A stretch of 64,000 bases of DNA, taken from Homalodisca vitripennis (lineage: Eukaryota; Arthropoda; Insecta; Hemiptera; Cicadellidae). Position numbers and translations under genes: made by a program. Positions 53,170 through 64,000 of the stretch are shown here, piece after piece. The notes beneath the pieces are model-generated. The model did no database searches. It had not been told where the DNA came from and worked only from the letters and a program-made list of their open reading frames with translations. The DNA lies in contig NC_060208.1 in the NCBI RefSeq assembly GCF_021130785.1, positions 49,912,501 to 49,976,500 on the forward strand, in the 5' to 3' direction. How positions within the stretch are numbered: position 1 is the stretch's first letter; each line of letters opens with the position of its first letter.

Positions 53170-53476
53170 TAAAATGCCAAATAAAAACTGAACTACTGTA
53201 ATTAGATAACTTGTTGACAGCAATGCTTCAGAGACACTGATTAACTCGACAGGAATGATATGACCTTTGTCCATTTGTAATTCCCAAGCTTAGACCTGTC
53301 TAGTGAAAGCTCCATGCTCAACAAACTGAAACCTGTAGACCAGATGATTAATAACACAATAATGTTTTCTCATAGGCTAGTGACCTTTGTCTCTTTAAAC
53401 CTTCCTTGCTGACTGGAAAACACCCAAGTACAGATTCATAAGTAATCAGAGAAAGTGACTCATAAGTTTTATTCAT

Positions 53477-53924
53477 TGTAATAAAAACTGGTAAATTTGT
53501 ACTAATGAAACCAGCTTAAAAATAAATTGTTTATTTTATTTTAATTGAACATTTAAAAAATGCTAAAAAAATTAGTGTAACACATTTTGTGGCAAGAACC
53601 ATGTTAAAATTACATTGTTGAACATCAGTAAATTTTCAATACTAAAAATTGCTCTATTTTCTGATAGAATAATTCCTTTGAGATGCGGTTTGTGGCATTC
53701 AATTCAGTAAGCTATTACCTTTAAAATTATGTATCACAAGGTATAGGCTTCCATTAAGAATATTCACGATACCCTCGGCCAGGACGTCCCCCGTTGGTGT
53801 GACATAACAAAACATTGTTCCAAAAAAGTAGATGCCCAATCTCTATCACGATTGTAAGAGGTTTCAAATTTATATTTAAATTATTAAAGGATATATATGG
53901 GTGTTTCCAGACATAATATACACC

Positions 53925-53927
<3 letters not shown>
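53477..53927 (-). repeat. Right terminal inverted repeat of the mariner-type element
   Basis: About 451 bp, pairing with 51532-51986. The inner limit is set by ataaaaactggtaaatttgt at about 53480, which faces the matching string near 51965-51985. Confidence 0.9.

Positions 53928-53975
<48 letters not shown>
53928..53975. repeat. (AT)n microsatellite, right flank of the mariner insertion
   Basis: The remainder of the AT tract interrupted by the mariner-type element, about 47 bp, shorter than the left flank. Confidence 0.95.
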
Positions 53976-53979
<4 letters not shown>

Positions 53980-54544
53980 CGTATATTGGACTGAGAAACT
54001 ATAAAAAAACGTGTACTTCCGCGCTTATATTTTACTTGGGTGGGTGACAATTTCTTAATATCCGGCTTGATTTACTCTTCAATAGACCTATATTGGTGTT
54101 AAATCTCTTAAATGTACGTCAAACGGATTTATAGATAATGTGTACAGAAATGTATTATACGAGCATACACACTAAGACATGAAATTTTCTAATCGTCCTA
54201 ATTTGTAATTATATTTACAATTAATTTAATTTCCAGAAATTAATATTGTCTACTTTGTTGGACACACACCTCACTGCCTCTGTTTGTACCCTATTTAATC
54301 GTTTTCGGATGTATTAATCTGTCAACTTGATACAATACAGTAAATTAACATCAAGTTACTCCCATTTCCTCTTTTCGCTATATAATATTATTTCCTTGAT
54401 ATAATCTACCGATTTTATTATTGTTAATCAGTATCGTATGACACAAAAAAAAGAATGGACGCAATTCCCCCTATTTTTTGTCATTAAAATCTGCTTTTGG
54501 TGTCTGGTAGAGTGCATTGAAGTTCCATTTGCTATGGTCCATGC

Positions 54545-54735
54545 CTTATATCAGGAATAAGGCAAAATCAACTATTGAACAAAATATATCAAGACCGGAG
54601 TAAAGTTACAAATAGCCATAAATAAACACTTTTAAACATATTTTCTTGGTCGAAGCAAGAAGGCAAACTCAACATTGGCGTCGGGAATACAATTCGAACC
54701 AGACGTGCTCAACAGGTGCGAAAACTACAAACAGC
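54545..54735 (+). repeat. Dispersed repeat related to 58150-58760
   Basis: The shared order is aaatcaactattgaacaa, then a cataaata string, then aacatattttcttggtc, then aaactcaac and ttggcgtcgg. Compare 58225-58345 and 58580-58690. It lies just upstream of the LINE at 55073, whose downstream flank carries the other copies. Confidence 0.65.
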
Positions 54736-55072
54736 ACAACCACATGTTTAATTAATTTACCAATATTTTCTATTTATTTAAATTTGTAGTGTGTAAATTC
54801 ACTAAGGAGTAACCATTAGCGTTCACACAATTTTTAGATTGCAACGATTAGGAAAGTACTCATCTACTTTAGAAAATGTCGTAAAATATGAGATGATCAG
54901 ATTTCGACTTCGAAGACTCCCCTTGAAACAGTCGGGACGAACTATACTACATGAAATTTCGCAGAACTGTTCTTTTGAACTAATGTACCAATTTACGTAG
55001 TTTTTAGTTTACTTAGAAACAAAGATAAATAGTTTTACTTTTAACTGTACATTTTTAGCAATTATTTTGCGT

Positions 55073-57745
55073 TAGATAGAGCAGGAGGTGTTATTTGTTA
55101 TGTTGAATCCACACTTAATGTTAATCCAATAACACTAGATATGGTCACACTGCAGATGCTTTGCTTTTACATAATAAGATAGGACAAACATACTTTAAGT
55201 TATTGTGCTTATATAGATTTCTATTTTATCCTGTAAATGAATTCTTAGAGGAGTTAGACCTAGTTCTGGGCAATTTAGCAAACAACGTGATCTATGTTGG
55301 GGACACATAAACATAAATTTATTAATCAATAACTCAGACGCTCAGAGGTACTACAGCTTATTAAATAATAATGGTTTTTTATCCCTCGTCAATTCTCCCA
55401 CTAGATCAACCAATAGTACGGAAATCTTGTATTGACCACGTTTTTGTGAGAAATAGAAATATAAGTTATTTTACAACGGATACTTTTGATCTGGGTTTGA
55501 CTGATCACTGCCTGATTGGTTTAATGTATTCGGCTCCCAAAGTAAATGTCAAGAATGTTTTGTCTGATGGTTCCAGCGTATCGTTTAAAAACAAACTGTT
55601 ATTGATGTTCCATTCGGTTAGGACACATTTAAATGATGTTGACTGGGAACATATTATACTCAGATGCCAATGTAAATTAGTTGTTATGATAAGTTTTATG
55701 ACATACTTAATACTATTTTAAGTAAGAGTAGCAGATTTGTGGATACCACTGACAAACTAAATAAAGCCAGGTTAGTGAGTCCTTGGATGAATGTTAACAT
55801 CTTGAATAAAATTAAAAAGAGAAAGAAGTTATACAGAATATATAAGAGAAGGCCATAATGATACGATTTTTTTGAATTATAACAGACGTTTTTTGCCTAG
55901 ATTTAAGAGTTGAAATAGACAACACTAAAATAAATATTTTAAAAAAACGAATTGACGACTGCAATGGTGACTCAGGCATGCAATGGAAACTGATCAAATG
56001 AGTTGACCGGTTCGGCGAGTGATAAGAGTGTAACAAAGGTTGAGGTTGATAACGAAATGATTACAGAGCCTCGAGTAGTGGCAGAGACAATCAACGACTA
56101 TCTTATCAGCGTGCAGGACTGGCAGACTGCTGACCCTGTCCAGCGCCCCTCGCCTCTACACTTACACCGCACTCTCTTTCTTTAATCGCTCCGACTAATG
56201 AACTTGAACTTTTGGAAATTGTAAAAAGCCTGAAAAAAAAAAAAGATCAACGGTTTTCGATAATATTAGTACTTGTTTGGTTAAACATATTGTCGACCTC
56301 ATAGCACCAGTTTTGGTTCATGTAATTAATGTCAGTTTTAGCAATGGGATTTTTTCCAGAAAAACTAAAACTAAGTACGGTTATTCCCATTCATAAGAAA
56401 AAATCATTCAAATAAACTTGATAATCTTAGACCTATCAGTTTGTTATCTGTTTTCTCCAAGATCTTTGAAAAATTAATGTTGAAAAGACTATTAACATAT
56501 TTAAATAGGTTAAATTTTCTTAGCGAAAAACAATATGGTTTCACAAAGGGAAAATCAACGGAAGACGCTTTAATGTCTGTAACTAATCAAATTTACAACA
56601 ATATTAACTCAAATAATAAAACTACAGGTATCTTTATTGATTTTAAAAAAGCCTTTCATCTTGTTGATCATGAAATTCTTATGTTTAAACTTGAAACAGT
56701 GGGAATCAGGGGTTCAGCATTGGATTGGTTTCGGGAAAGCTTTTTGAGGGGCAGGAAACAGCAAGTAAAAATCAGTAACCATTTTTTATAGTTCGCAAAA
56801 AGAAGTCAAGGCTGGAGTCCCTCAGGGTTCCGAGCTCTCAGCAACTTTATTCTTTAATCTTTATTAATGATTTTGCTAAAATTGAATTGGACAGGAAAAT
56901 ATATCAGCTTTTGCTGATGACGTAGCCCTTTTTTACACTGACAGAAACGCTGAAGTGTTATCATACCGTGTAACGCAAGATTTATTATTGCTGAGAGATT
57001 GGTGTAAAATCAATAAAATGCACGTAAATGTTGACAAAACAAAACTTATGAATTTTGACCAGACTGGTTTTGAATTGCCACGTCAGATAAACTTTCATTC
57101 CCAATATTGCGATTTGTTGTTGTGTAACTGTAAAAATAATAGAAAATGTTAAAAGCATAAAGTATCTTGGACTGATTTTTGATGATAAAATGAAACGGGA
57201 TGTTCCTGTCTCGTCTTTACACACACTAAAATAAGATCATCTATTAGAACATTTTATTTCTTAAGGAACTTTTGTGAAAGGTCGTTGTTAACAACGCTTT
57301 ATTTTGCTTTAATTCATTCCCGTATGCAGTATGGCATTGTCTGTTTTGGTGGTACATTTAAGTACTTAACGCAAAAATTGCGAACTTCACAGAATTATTT
57401 TTTACGTGTTATTTTGAAGAAGCATAAAAGGGAAAGTTCATTTCCATTATTTCAGGATTTGAGAGTGCTGCCTTTCCAACACACCTTTTTATATTTAAAG
57501 TCTTGAAACTATTTTACAATCGGAGTGGTAATTCGGAAAATAATTTCATTTATCACGTTACAAGGGGTGTTTCTTCTGGTTTTACCAAACTACCCAAGGT
57601 GAATAAATCCATTTTTAGACACTCGTATAATTGTCTTGGACCTAAATATTTTAATCAGCTACCTCCTAAACTAAGACAAACAAGTAACTTAAATGAATTC
57701 TGTAAAAACTTAAAAGAGTGTGGCTACTTATGCAACCTAATGTAG
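55073..57745 (+). pseudogene. Broken LINE ORF2: endonuclease and reverse transcriptase
   Basis: This protein would nick DNA and copy the element's RNA at the nick. What is seen: the TDH of an APE-type endonuclease (LTDHCLIGL); STVIPIHKKKS and LRPISLLSVFSKIFEKLM-like reading in the fingers, broken by a frameshift at about 56400; QYGFTKGKSTEDAL; and IFIDFKKAFHLVDHE with the first catalytic aspartate (56630-56670). GVPQGSELSATLF lies near 56818, then ADDVALFYTD with the YxDD-equivalent loop (56915-56945), then KMHVNVDKTKLM. The C-terminal part reads LTTLYFALIHSRMQYGIVCFGG and NQLPPKLRQTSNLNEF. At least six frameshifts or stops separate these pieces. No RNase H domain is seen. The clade is assigned only broadly. 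Confidence 0.88.
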
Positions 57746-57990
57746 AATATTTTAAATGAAGTAGTTAGTTAAAATGTATCATCTCATTGCAGGTATTTTT
57801 CTTTTGTATGTTTTATTGTTTTTTTGATTTTAGTTTACGAACTTATGAGACAGTTTGATTGTACATTATTGCTTAGTTAACATTTATTTTCACTTGTGCA
57901 AGCATTAACGGATTGTGTCTTTGTTTTTAAAATGTATGCTGGGCTAGACTCAAGAATTGTTATTTTTTGTTATAAATAAAATTATTAAAA
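55073..57990 (+). mobile_element. Decayed non-LTR retrotransposon (Jockey/CR1-like)
   Basis: The order of domains on the plus strand is endonuclease, reverse transcriptase, then the C-terminal region. The endonuclease starts with RAGGVICYV (about 55085), continues with YVGD (about 55300) and reaches SCIDHVFVRN and LTDHCLIGL (55415-55520). The polymerase spans about 56190-57150 and the tail region reaches the stop after CGYLCNLM at 57745. An A+T-rich 3' region follows and ends near 57990 in an ataaaattattaaaa stretch. No gag-like first frame or 5' region is visible, so it is probably 5' truncated. The 3' boundary is an estimate. Repeats of one family occur on both sides (54545-54735 and 58150-58760), so the element may have landed inside a repeat cluster. 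Confidence 0.85.
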
Positions 57991-58149
57991 CTGACCATAC
58001 TACTGGAAATTTGGTCAGCTAATTTCCAAGAGGTTAATTTGTTTTTATTGTATTTTTATTTGAGGAAATAAATCATTTACTCATTTAGATATAAAATTAA
58101 AAGTTAATTTCTAACTTTAAGTATAAATTTATAGAGGAAAATAAAGATA

Positions 58150-58760
58150 TAAAACCCATATTAGTTGTATCTTGAAAGACGTAGGCTTCTATGACCTGTG
58201 ATATAGTTTTCTTGATCGAGTGAAAGGAAAAATCAACTATGGAACAAAAACTACTAAGAACAAAGTAATTTATAATGGCTATAAATATATAATTTTTCAG
58301 CATTTTCTTTCACACATTTCTATACACTCAACTTTGGCGTCGGAAATCGAACTCACTAGAGCCAGCAGTGGTTATACACGTTCAATGCCTACTAAATTGC
58401 GTGCGAATTCCCGAGTAACTGGTAGCAATGCGGATAGAAAAGACAAAGTAGTCCAACTTTCACTATACATTATATAAAGACTATTATAAAACCCATCTTA
58501 GTTGTCATTTGACAGAATTAGGCTACTAAGAACTGTGTATTTATGTACCGTAAGTTTTCTTGATCGGGAAAGAGGTAAAACCAACTATCGAACAACAAAT
58601 ACTAAGGTAAGATGAAATTACAATAATCATAAATATATGTTCTTTAACATATTTTCTTGATAATACCATCAAACTCAGCACTGGCGTTAAAATAAAATTC
58701 ACTCGATCAGTAGCGATCATACATGTGCAATGCTTACGAAATTGCGTGGGAGGCCACAAG
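58150..58760 (+). repeat. Two diverged tandem copies of a roughly 340-bp repeat
   Basis: Copies run from about 58150 to 58487 and from 58488 to 58760. Landmarks in each are taaaacccat followed by ttagttgt, cttgatcg, aactat followed by gaacaa, aaactca or acactcaac, and aaattgcgtg. A related copy sits at 54545-54735 and a scrap at 32350. The family seems to be a dispersed repeat that is locally tandem. Confidence 0.75.
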
Positions 58761-60375
58761 TAACAGCCGATTAATATTATTGTCTGTAATGCAGCTTTTG
58801 AGACCAAGATGGGATTTTCGCAACTGTAAAGACCAGTGGGGCGTATTTCGGAGGCGTAGGCCCTTTTGAAATAATAATTAGCCTATACGTTAATCAGAAT
58901 GTCCATGTATAATTTCAGTACAATTAGGGCCAATATTGTTTCGTGATTAAACACACACGCAGACACACACAATTGTTTTATTGTGATATACGAGATATGG
59001 GATAATATTAGGTGTCTAACTACATGTGAGAACACCAATGTGGAGGTCACTGATTTAATCTCGGTGATATGCACATTTACCTCTTTGAGGTTCTATCCGT
59101 TTGGGCACTTAAACTCTGATTCAATAATAATAATAATAATTTTATTTAGAGCAAGTAAGAGGGAAATATACTTAGGCCACTTTTGACTCAGTTCACCGCC
59201 AGATCTATTTAATTTAATTTAGAGACCAAAACAGGACAAAGAAACCGTAGCTGCTGATCCAAATTGGTTTCCATTCAACATTTAATTGAACGCTTTGACA
59301 AGTTACTCAGACCCGAGCCAATCTGACTGTTTAATTTGGCTTAAGTCTACATGAAGCTCTCGTGTACAGTTGTGGCTCTGGTTCCATGATATTGTGCCGT
59401 TAAATGATACTAAAATAGTGTGTCGTTAAAATGTTTATTTTAATGATATGTACACAGACTCAAAGAGCACTTCAAAAACTGTACGATTCTAAACAGATCG
59501 CTCTAGAAATAAAGAATTCACGTTATCGAGTAAGTACCTCTTTTCTTACAATTCCATTGATCGCACAATTACTAGTCTAAATCTTATACTTTTAACAAAT
59601 CTTTCATAATTTATCTTTGAATATACTTTAAATTTTTAACCGTCATTTAACCTTCAGTCAAATATAACACTCCAATTAAAAAACTGGATCATTGTTTTGG
59701 ACCGAATAAATTTATAAATAGTTCACTACGTTTTTACTGTTACAAAACACCAGTTTGGATAGTATTAATAAATGTTATCATTTAAAGGTTATGTGATATA
59801 CAGTTTTCCCTTACTAGCATTTAAAGTTTTATTATTATATTCCTTTCATATCAAATACCATCGCACAGTATCATTGACTGTGAGAGTTGTTTGTGGGTTT
59901 GAAAAACCCACCATACCAGAGGGATATTTTTGTTATCTGTAGAGATTTTCCTCTATACAGCTGCTCATGCGCTAACGTGAATGAAAATGTAATTTAAAAA
60001 AATACTAATAATGAATTACGTAATAAATAATGCCATAAGTTTTGAAAGAAACCATGGAAGTAACAATTTGTTTTTGATACTGACCCAAGATTATACAGAT
60101 TATAAAACCTTCAGACTTGATCCTTAGGCTTTGTTAATTGTTTTTTGTTTTGTTTTAGTGATTACCTGAATAAAAGTATCGGAAGAACAGATTTTTTATC
60201 CGCACTACAGATGTTGATTATCACTGTAACAATTATTTAATTGTAATAATTATTTACAATAAAATTATTTAGGGTCTCAAATTGAAATAGGAAAATTCTT
60301 AGATATTAATCTAAATTTGTATATATTTTAGGTCTCAAAATATTGTAGGTATAAATATGTTTACCTACAAAGTTT
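58760..60375. other. No recognised gene
   Basis: Minor features only: an (ATA)n-like run near 59125-59145 and a small hairpin near 59897-59912 (tgggtttgaaaaaccca). No coding or element end is recognised. Confidence 0.35.

Positions 60376-60379
<4 letters not shown>

Positions 60380-60436
<57 letters not shown>
60380..60436. repeat. (AT)n microsatellite
   Basis: Uninterrupted alternating AT. The following frame, to 60616, encodes a non-repetitive, unrecognised peptide (GFGSVYVLSSKSKAS and onward) after the repeat. It has a more balanced composition than nearby sequence but no domain I can name. Confidence 0.95.
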
Positions 60437-60442
<6 letters not shown>

Positions 60443-60619
60443 CCACAAGGGTTTGGAAGCGTATATGTTTTAAGTTCTAAATCCAAAGCTTCCACTGACC
60501 CTAATATCTCCTTTTCCGTTAAAGCTCATAAAGGTCTTCGAGACCAAAGGGTCGATAACAACTTTCGTCTAACTCTTCCGGAAGTTTCTATCCAGCTGAC
60601 ATTTTACAGAAAATAAAAC

Positions 60620-63440
60620 TTTTGAAACACTAAATAATTTTATTGAATACTTAACAGTTTTACAATTTAAAACTCAAAATACACCATAAGTTAGTGTTAT
60701 CATTTTAAGTTAGTGTCTGGGTTTAAAGTGGTTTTTTATTATCCTCAAAAATAATTTGAAACATCAATGTATCTATTAGCCTTTTTAAAAGAAAAAAATT
60801 ACAGATACAATTACTTTAAACTTTAAGAGCCCAACTTGTAGATCCTTAAAATATTCAAAATATTTTATGCGTTAGTCTTATTGTATATGAAAACGTTGGG
60901 CAGTAATGATTTTGAGTAACTTCTAAATTAACAATATTTTTCTTCCCCTATTTTTATAAGGTTTATGATGTAAATATTTATTAAACTCAAGTAAACCGAG
61001 GTGATATATTTATTGTTAAGCTAAATATTTTATTGTAGGGAAGAACTTTTTACCTCATCTAGAATAAGTGGAAACAGTACCGATGATGAATATATAACAC
61101 ATTTAACATAAATAGTGTTGCATTAAAGTATTAATAAATAGTTCGCAAAACCTGCTCATTACGTAGATAGAGATAGGGAATTATAAAGTAAAGTTTAGGC
61201 TCCAAATATTTATTAGGTTATATTTTAATAGCTATTTTTAGATGTTTCACCAAAAAGGTTGTGCATAGTCTTATTGTCTGTTTAAATTCGTGTTAAATAC
61301 AATCATGAGCAATTTTTATGAATGGATAAATTATTTGAAGTGATCTAAGAAAAAATAGATACCTTTACATACATTCTCTGTTTACGACTATTAAAACATA
61401 ATTTCATTTTCAATATAAGAAGTGTTTACTAATTCTTAGTTTAGCGCTATAAATTTATTTTACAAGTAAACTAAAGATAAAAAAACAAACAGCTCAGCAA
61501 TAGGTATTGTTTGATCGAGTCCACACAATCCGTTGAAATGAAAAAGTAGAGAAATTAATTATTTCATACCAAGATGATGAGTGTAAGTGTAAAAGCATGG
61601 TGGATGTATCATTAATTGTATTTCTCCAATGTAAATCAACCGGAAGAAATCAATCTCCAATGTACAAAGAAAGGATGTTCAGACACCAGAGAAGTTCAAG
61701 TAATGGAAATCCAGCTGTATTGATTGCACCAGGAAAAGTGCTGTTGTATATTAAATAAACTTAACATCCAGATAATATATAGATCTTTAACTAACTAAAA
61801 ATCCAAATATAAATATAAGAACTGGAGATCAAGACACCGTTTGCACTGCTCGAGGTAGTCTACTACAGAAAAGTCTGTCACCGCGTCACAATTCAACCCG
61901 TACAATTGTGTTCCACATTAACTTCTGAACAGTTAAGTATTTATTGTCCTGCACTGAATACGAGTACAAGGATTTGTACAGGAAACAACCAGAGAGTATT
62001 CCTAGAGAACTACCTTGTAGATTAGAAAGAGTCAAAAGCCTTCTATTTAAGTATAATCGTTGTAAAATTTTTTTTAATGGGAAGAATTATGGTACAATTT
62101 TAATTTCAGAGAGCACTTGCTATTAGCCGTTTCTTTTGTTGTCCCTTAGTAAACATACTAAGTTTTGTAAATTTATACTTCTGCTGTATTCTTGTATTCT
62201 TCAGGATATTTTCTGCTTAATAAACCACCATTCTGTTAAGTTTTAGTAAATTTGTATACTTAGCATTTGCAATAACAAAGGCGGAAACAATAGGAGGGCA
62301 TAGCCAGCCACAATTGGTACATGGATTAGTTAGTGGTGCTGTACTCTAGGTTATGAACATAGGTTAATCAATTGATTTTTTACAGTATAATAAAAGTTAA
62401 AAGCATTGTTTGCGACTTTTACCTTTGTTTTAAGTTTAATGAATATATTTCGTCATCATTTAAAATTTAATTTTATATAATGCATTTTCTCAGTAAAAAT
62501 CCAAAATATATCCGATAATAAACAGTCGAAAAGACATTCTATTTGAAGATATTGCTTGAATAAAGCTTTCCTCAATCTTATAATGACGCTCCTTTGACAA
62601 CAGGGACAAACAGATCATCATTGTACCTCAGAGATTTTCAATATTGTCAGTAATGTTTGTGTATAAACAGTATCCTTTATCGTATTGTAGTATTTTTTCT
62701 CTTCAAATAACATCGTGTTTCCCAAATGGGTTTTACATAAATACATCCATGGTAATTAGTGGCGAAGAAAGCATTTATTAATATAAAATGGCTAAAATAA
62801 TTATTTTTATTTCTTAGAGACAAGTTAAAGAAAAATATCAATTTTAATATAGTAATAATAAAGGTTTGTATACTAAATGTTAATATACAAAATTTTTTGT
62901 TTTTATTATGATGACCCTAAATAGTCTCGAACTCATAAGATTTAAGTAGATTACTGGTGGAAATTAAAACTGCACCTTTTTAGAAATATTCAGGTGTATT
63001 AAAATCAATTCAAAGTCAATTGTTAACCTTGTATTCCACCAATGAAATGTTTTGCACAATAGTTTAAAATTACTACTTCCTTAGGCAAGGGCACTTTCGA
63101 TTTAACATGGACTCACTGTCCTCTAAATACGTGTGTATAAAATATAAAAATAAAATAATAATCTTGAATAAATTTGTATGAAATAAAATAAATGGGCTTC
63201 TTCTCAAAACAAATAAAATAAAAATTACAAACTTCTTTAAAATAAAATACTCAAACAAAACTAAACAGTTCTCAACAGGAATTTTTCACAAGTTCCTACA
63301 GGATATGGGTTGCAGCACCTGCAGCTCTTAATTTTAAACTAGAATCCTATAATTTCAATTAAATTTTTACGTTTGACTTTAAAATAAATTACTCCTTTAC
63401 AATTTAGATATATATTAGTCCACACTCAACAGAATTTGAT
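60620..63440. other. No recognised feature
   Basis: A+T-rich DNA with several short frames lacking any known pattern (for example 61944-62126). I see no RNA gene or element end here. Confidence 0.35.
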
Positions 63441-63539
63441 CGTTAATTTCAAATTTCAATTCCAATTTCAAATTAATTCACTTCTTAAATTTTCAAATTT
63501 CAAATTTAGAAAAATTTAATAATTCAGTCAAAAGTACTT

Positions 63540-63963
63540 AGCTCTTTAGTCGTGAAGGTCTGGGAGTTCGGTATTAAAATAATCTATACCGACGGATCCT
63601 ACGCCGACACTACTTTTAAACTCGCACTCAAGACTTTACTCTATCGCTTCTCAAATCGGAATGGAAGCAGAGCGTGTTTTCTTGGCCTGCACCGACTACG
63701 CTCCTGTTCCTGCCGGCCTGTTTGAATCACTCTCAACGCAGGTTCGCCGCCTAACAAAAGATTGAGTCCACTGTAGACTATTGTTTAGCATTCACTGCCA
63801 TCAAGTCAGGTCTAGACCAGATTCCAAGAGCGCGTTGTGCCTGCCGCTGGATTACAATATAAATTTACTTTTTTATTCCCTATCCATTTACAATTCTAAA
63901 ATAAAATTTTATTTATTAAATTTTTATTTTTATTTAAAGTATACCATGTAATTGGTATACACA
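63540..63963 (-). mobile_element. Probable LTR of a retrotransposon, minus strand (partial)
   Basis: Read on the minus strand, a run of purines (tttaaaggggggg) is followed immediately by TGTGTATACC. That is the usual junction of a polypurine tract and the start of a 3' LTR. The sequence then runs through A+T-rich DNA into a clearly G+C-richer stretch at 63560-63850, unlike the rest of the window. The internal coding part would lie beyond the window end at higher coordinates. The far LTR boundary was not identified; 63540 is only where composition changes, and it may reach further down. No LTR pair is available here for confirmation. Confidence 0.5.
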
Positions 63964-63976
63964 CCCCCCCTTTAAA
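63964..63976 (-). other. Candidate polypurine tract
   Basis: On the minus strand it reads tttaaaggggggg next to a TGTG start. In retrotransposons such tracts prime plus-strand DNA synthesis. The assignment depends on the adjoining LTR call. Confidence 0.45.
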
Positions 63977-64000
63977 GCGCTTGGTATCTGCCAAGTTTAA

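Noticed and set aside
52822..53172. Plus-strand 116-codon frame within the mariner-type gene
   Set aside because: It is the antisense of the transposase; the minus strand carries the helix-turn-helix and catalytic motifs.
60377..60616. 79-codon frame after an AT tract as a real gene
   Set aside because: The first third is microsatellite and the remainder, though less biased in composition, shows no known pattern.

Overview
This window reads as a gene-poor, transposon-rich piece of an animal nuclear genome, most likely an insect. The support for that is strong A+T richness, very long (AT)n and (CA)n microsatellites, and several decayed animal transposon families: a Tc1/mariner-type DNA transposon, non-LTR retrotransposons, a Penelope-like element, a Mutator-like transposase remnant and the edge of an LTR element. 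The mariner-type protein looks most like copies seen in insects, but that rests on remembered family resemblance and not on a search. I found no convincing host gene, rRNA, tRNA, operon or CRISPR array. Most open frames are short, AT-driven or run through simple repeats.

Layout. Positions 75-4850 and 10470-12690 are the two arms of a large, diverged inverted repeat. Inside the left arm a 179-bp unit has expanded to 11 near-identical tandem copies (1193-3161), while the right arm keeps about one diverged unit. A partial third copy of the arm sequence, in direct orientation, starts at about 4867. The spacer between the arms carries a diverged local duplication (6720-7010 and 7545-7845).

Positions 16060-22925 and 37320-49862 share at least six blocks (called A to F here) in the same order and orientation, separated by unlike spacers of different length. 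This looks like an old segmental duplication, or two copies of one very long repeat, in which the second copy gained insertions. A LINE fragment on the minus strand (37961-38950) lies between its blocks A and B. Block E appears related to the repeat that forms the inverted arms.

Other mobile elements. These are a reverse transcriptase scrap on the minus strand (13880-14230), a Penelope-like reverse transcriptase (24605-25150) just beyond a 48-bp-arm hairpin in (AT)n sequence, a Mutator-like C-terminal coding fragment (29674-30198) inside a 1.1-kb candidate element, and a MITE-like element with an (AT)n core (33538-34200). A 2,396-bp mariner-type element with unusually long terminal repeats of about 450 bp (51532-53927) sits inside an (AT)n microsatellite, and a decayed non-LTR element with endonuclease and reverse transcriptase runs from about 55073 to 57990. 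The last few hundred bases look like an LTR on the minus strand beside a polypurine tract. None of the coding elements appears intact, so the window is best seen as a graveyard of elements in intergenic or intronic DNA. All alignments were made by eye, so repeat ends are approximate unless an exact motif is given.
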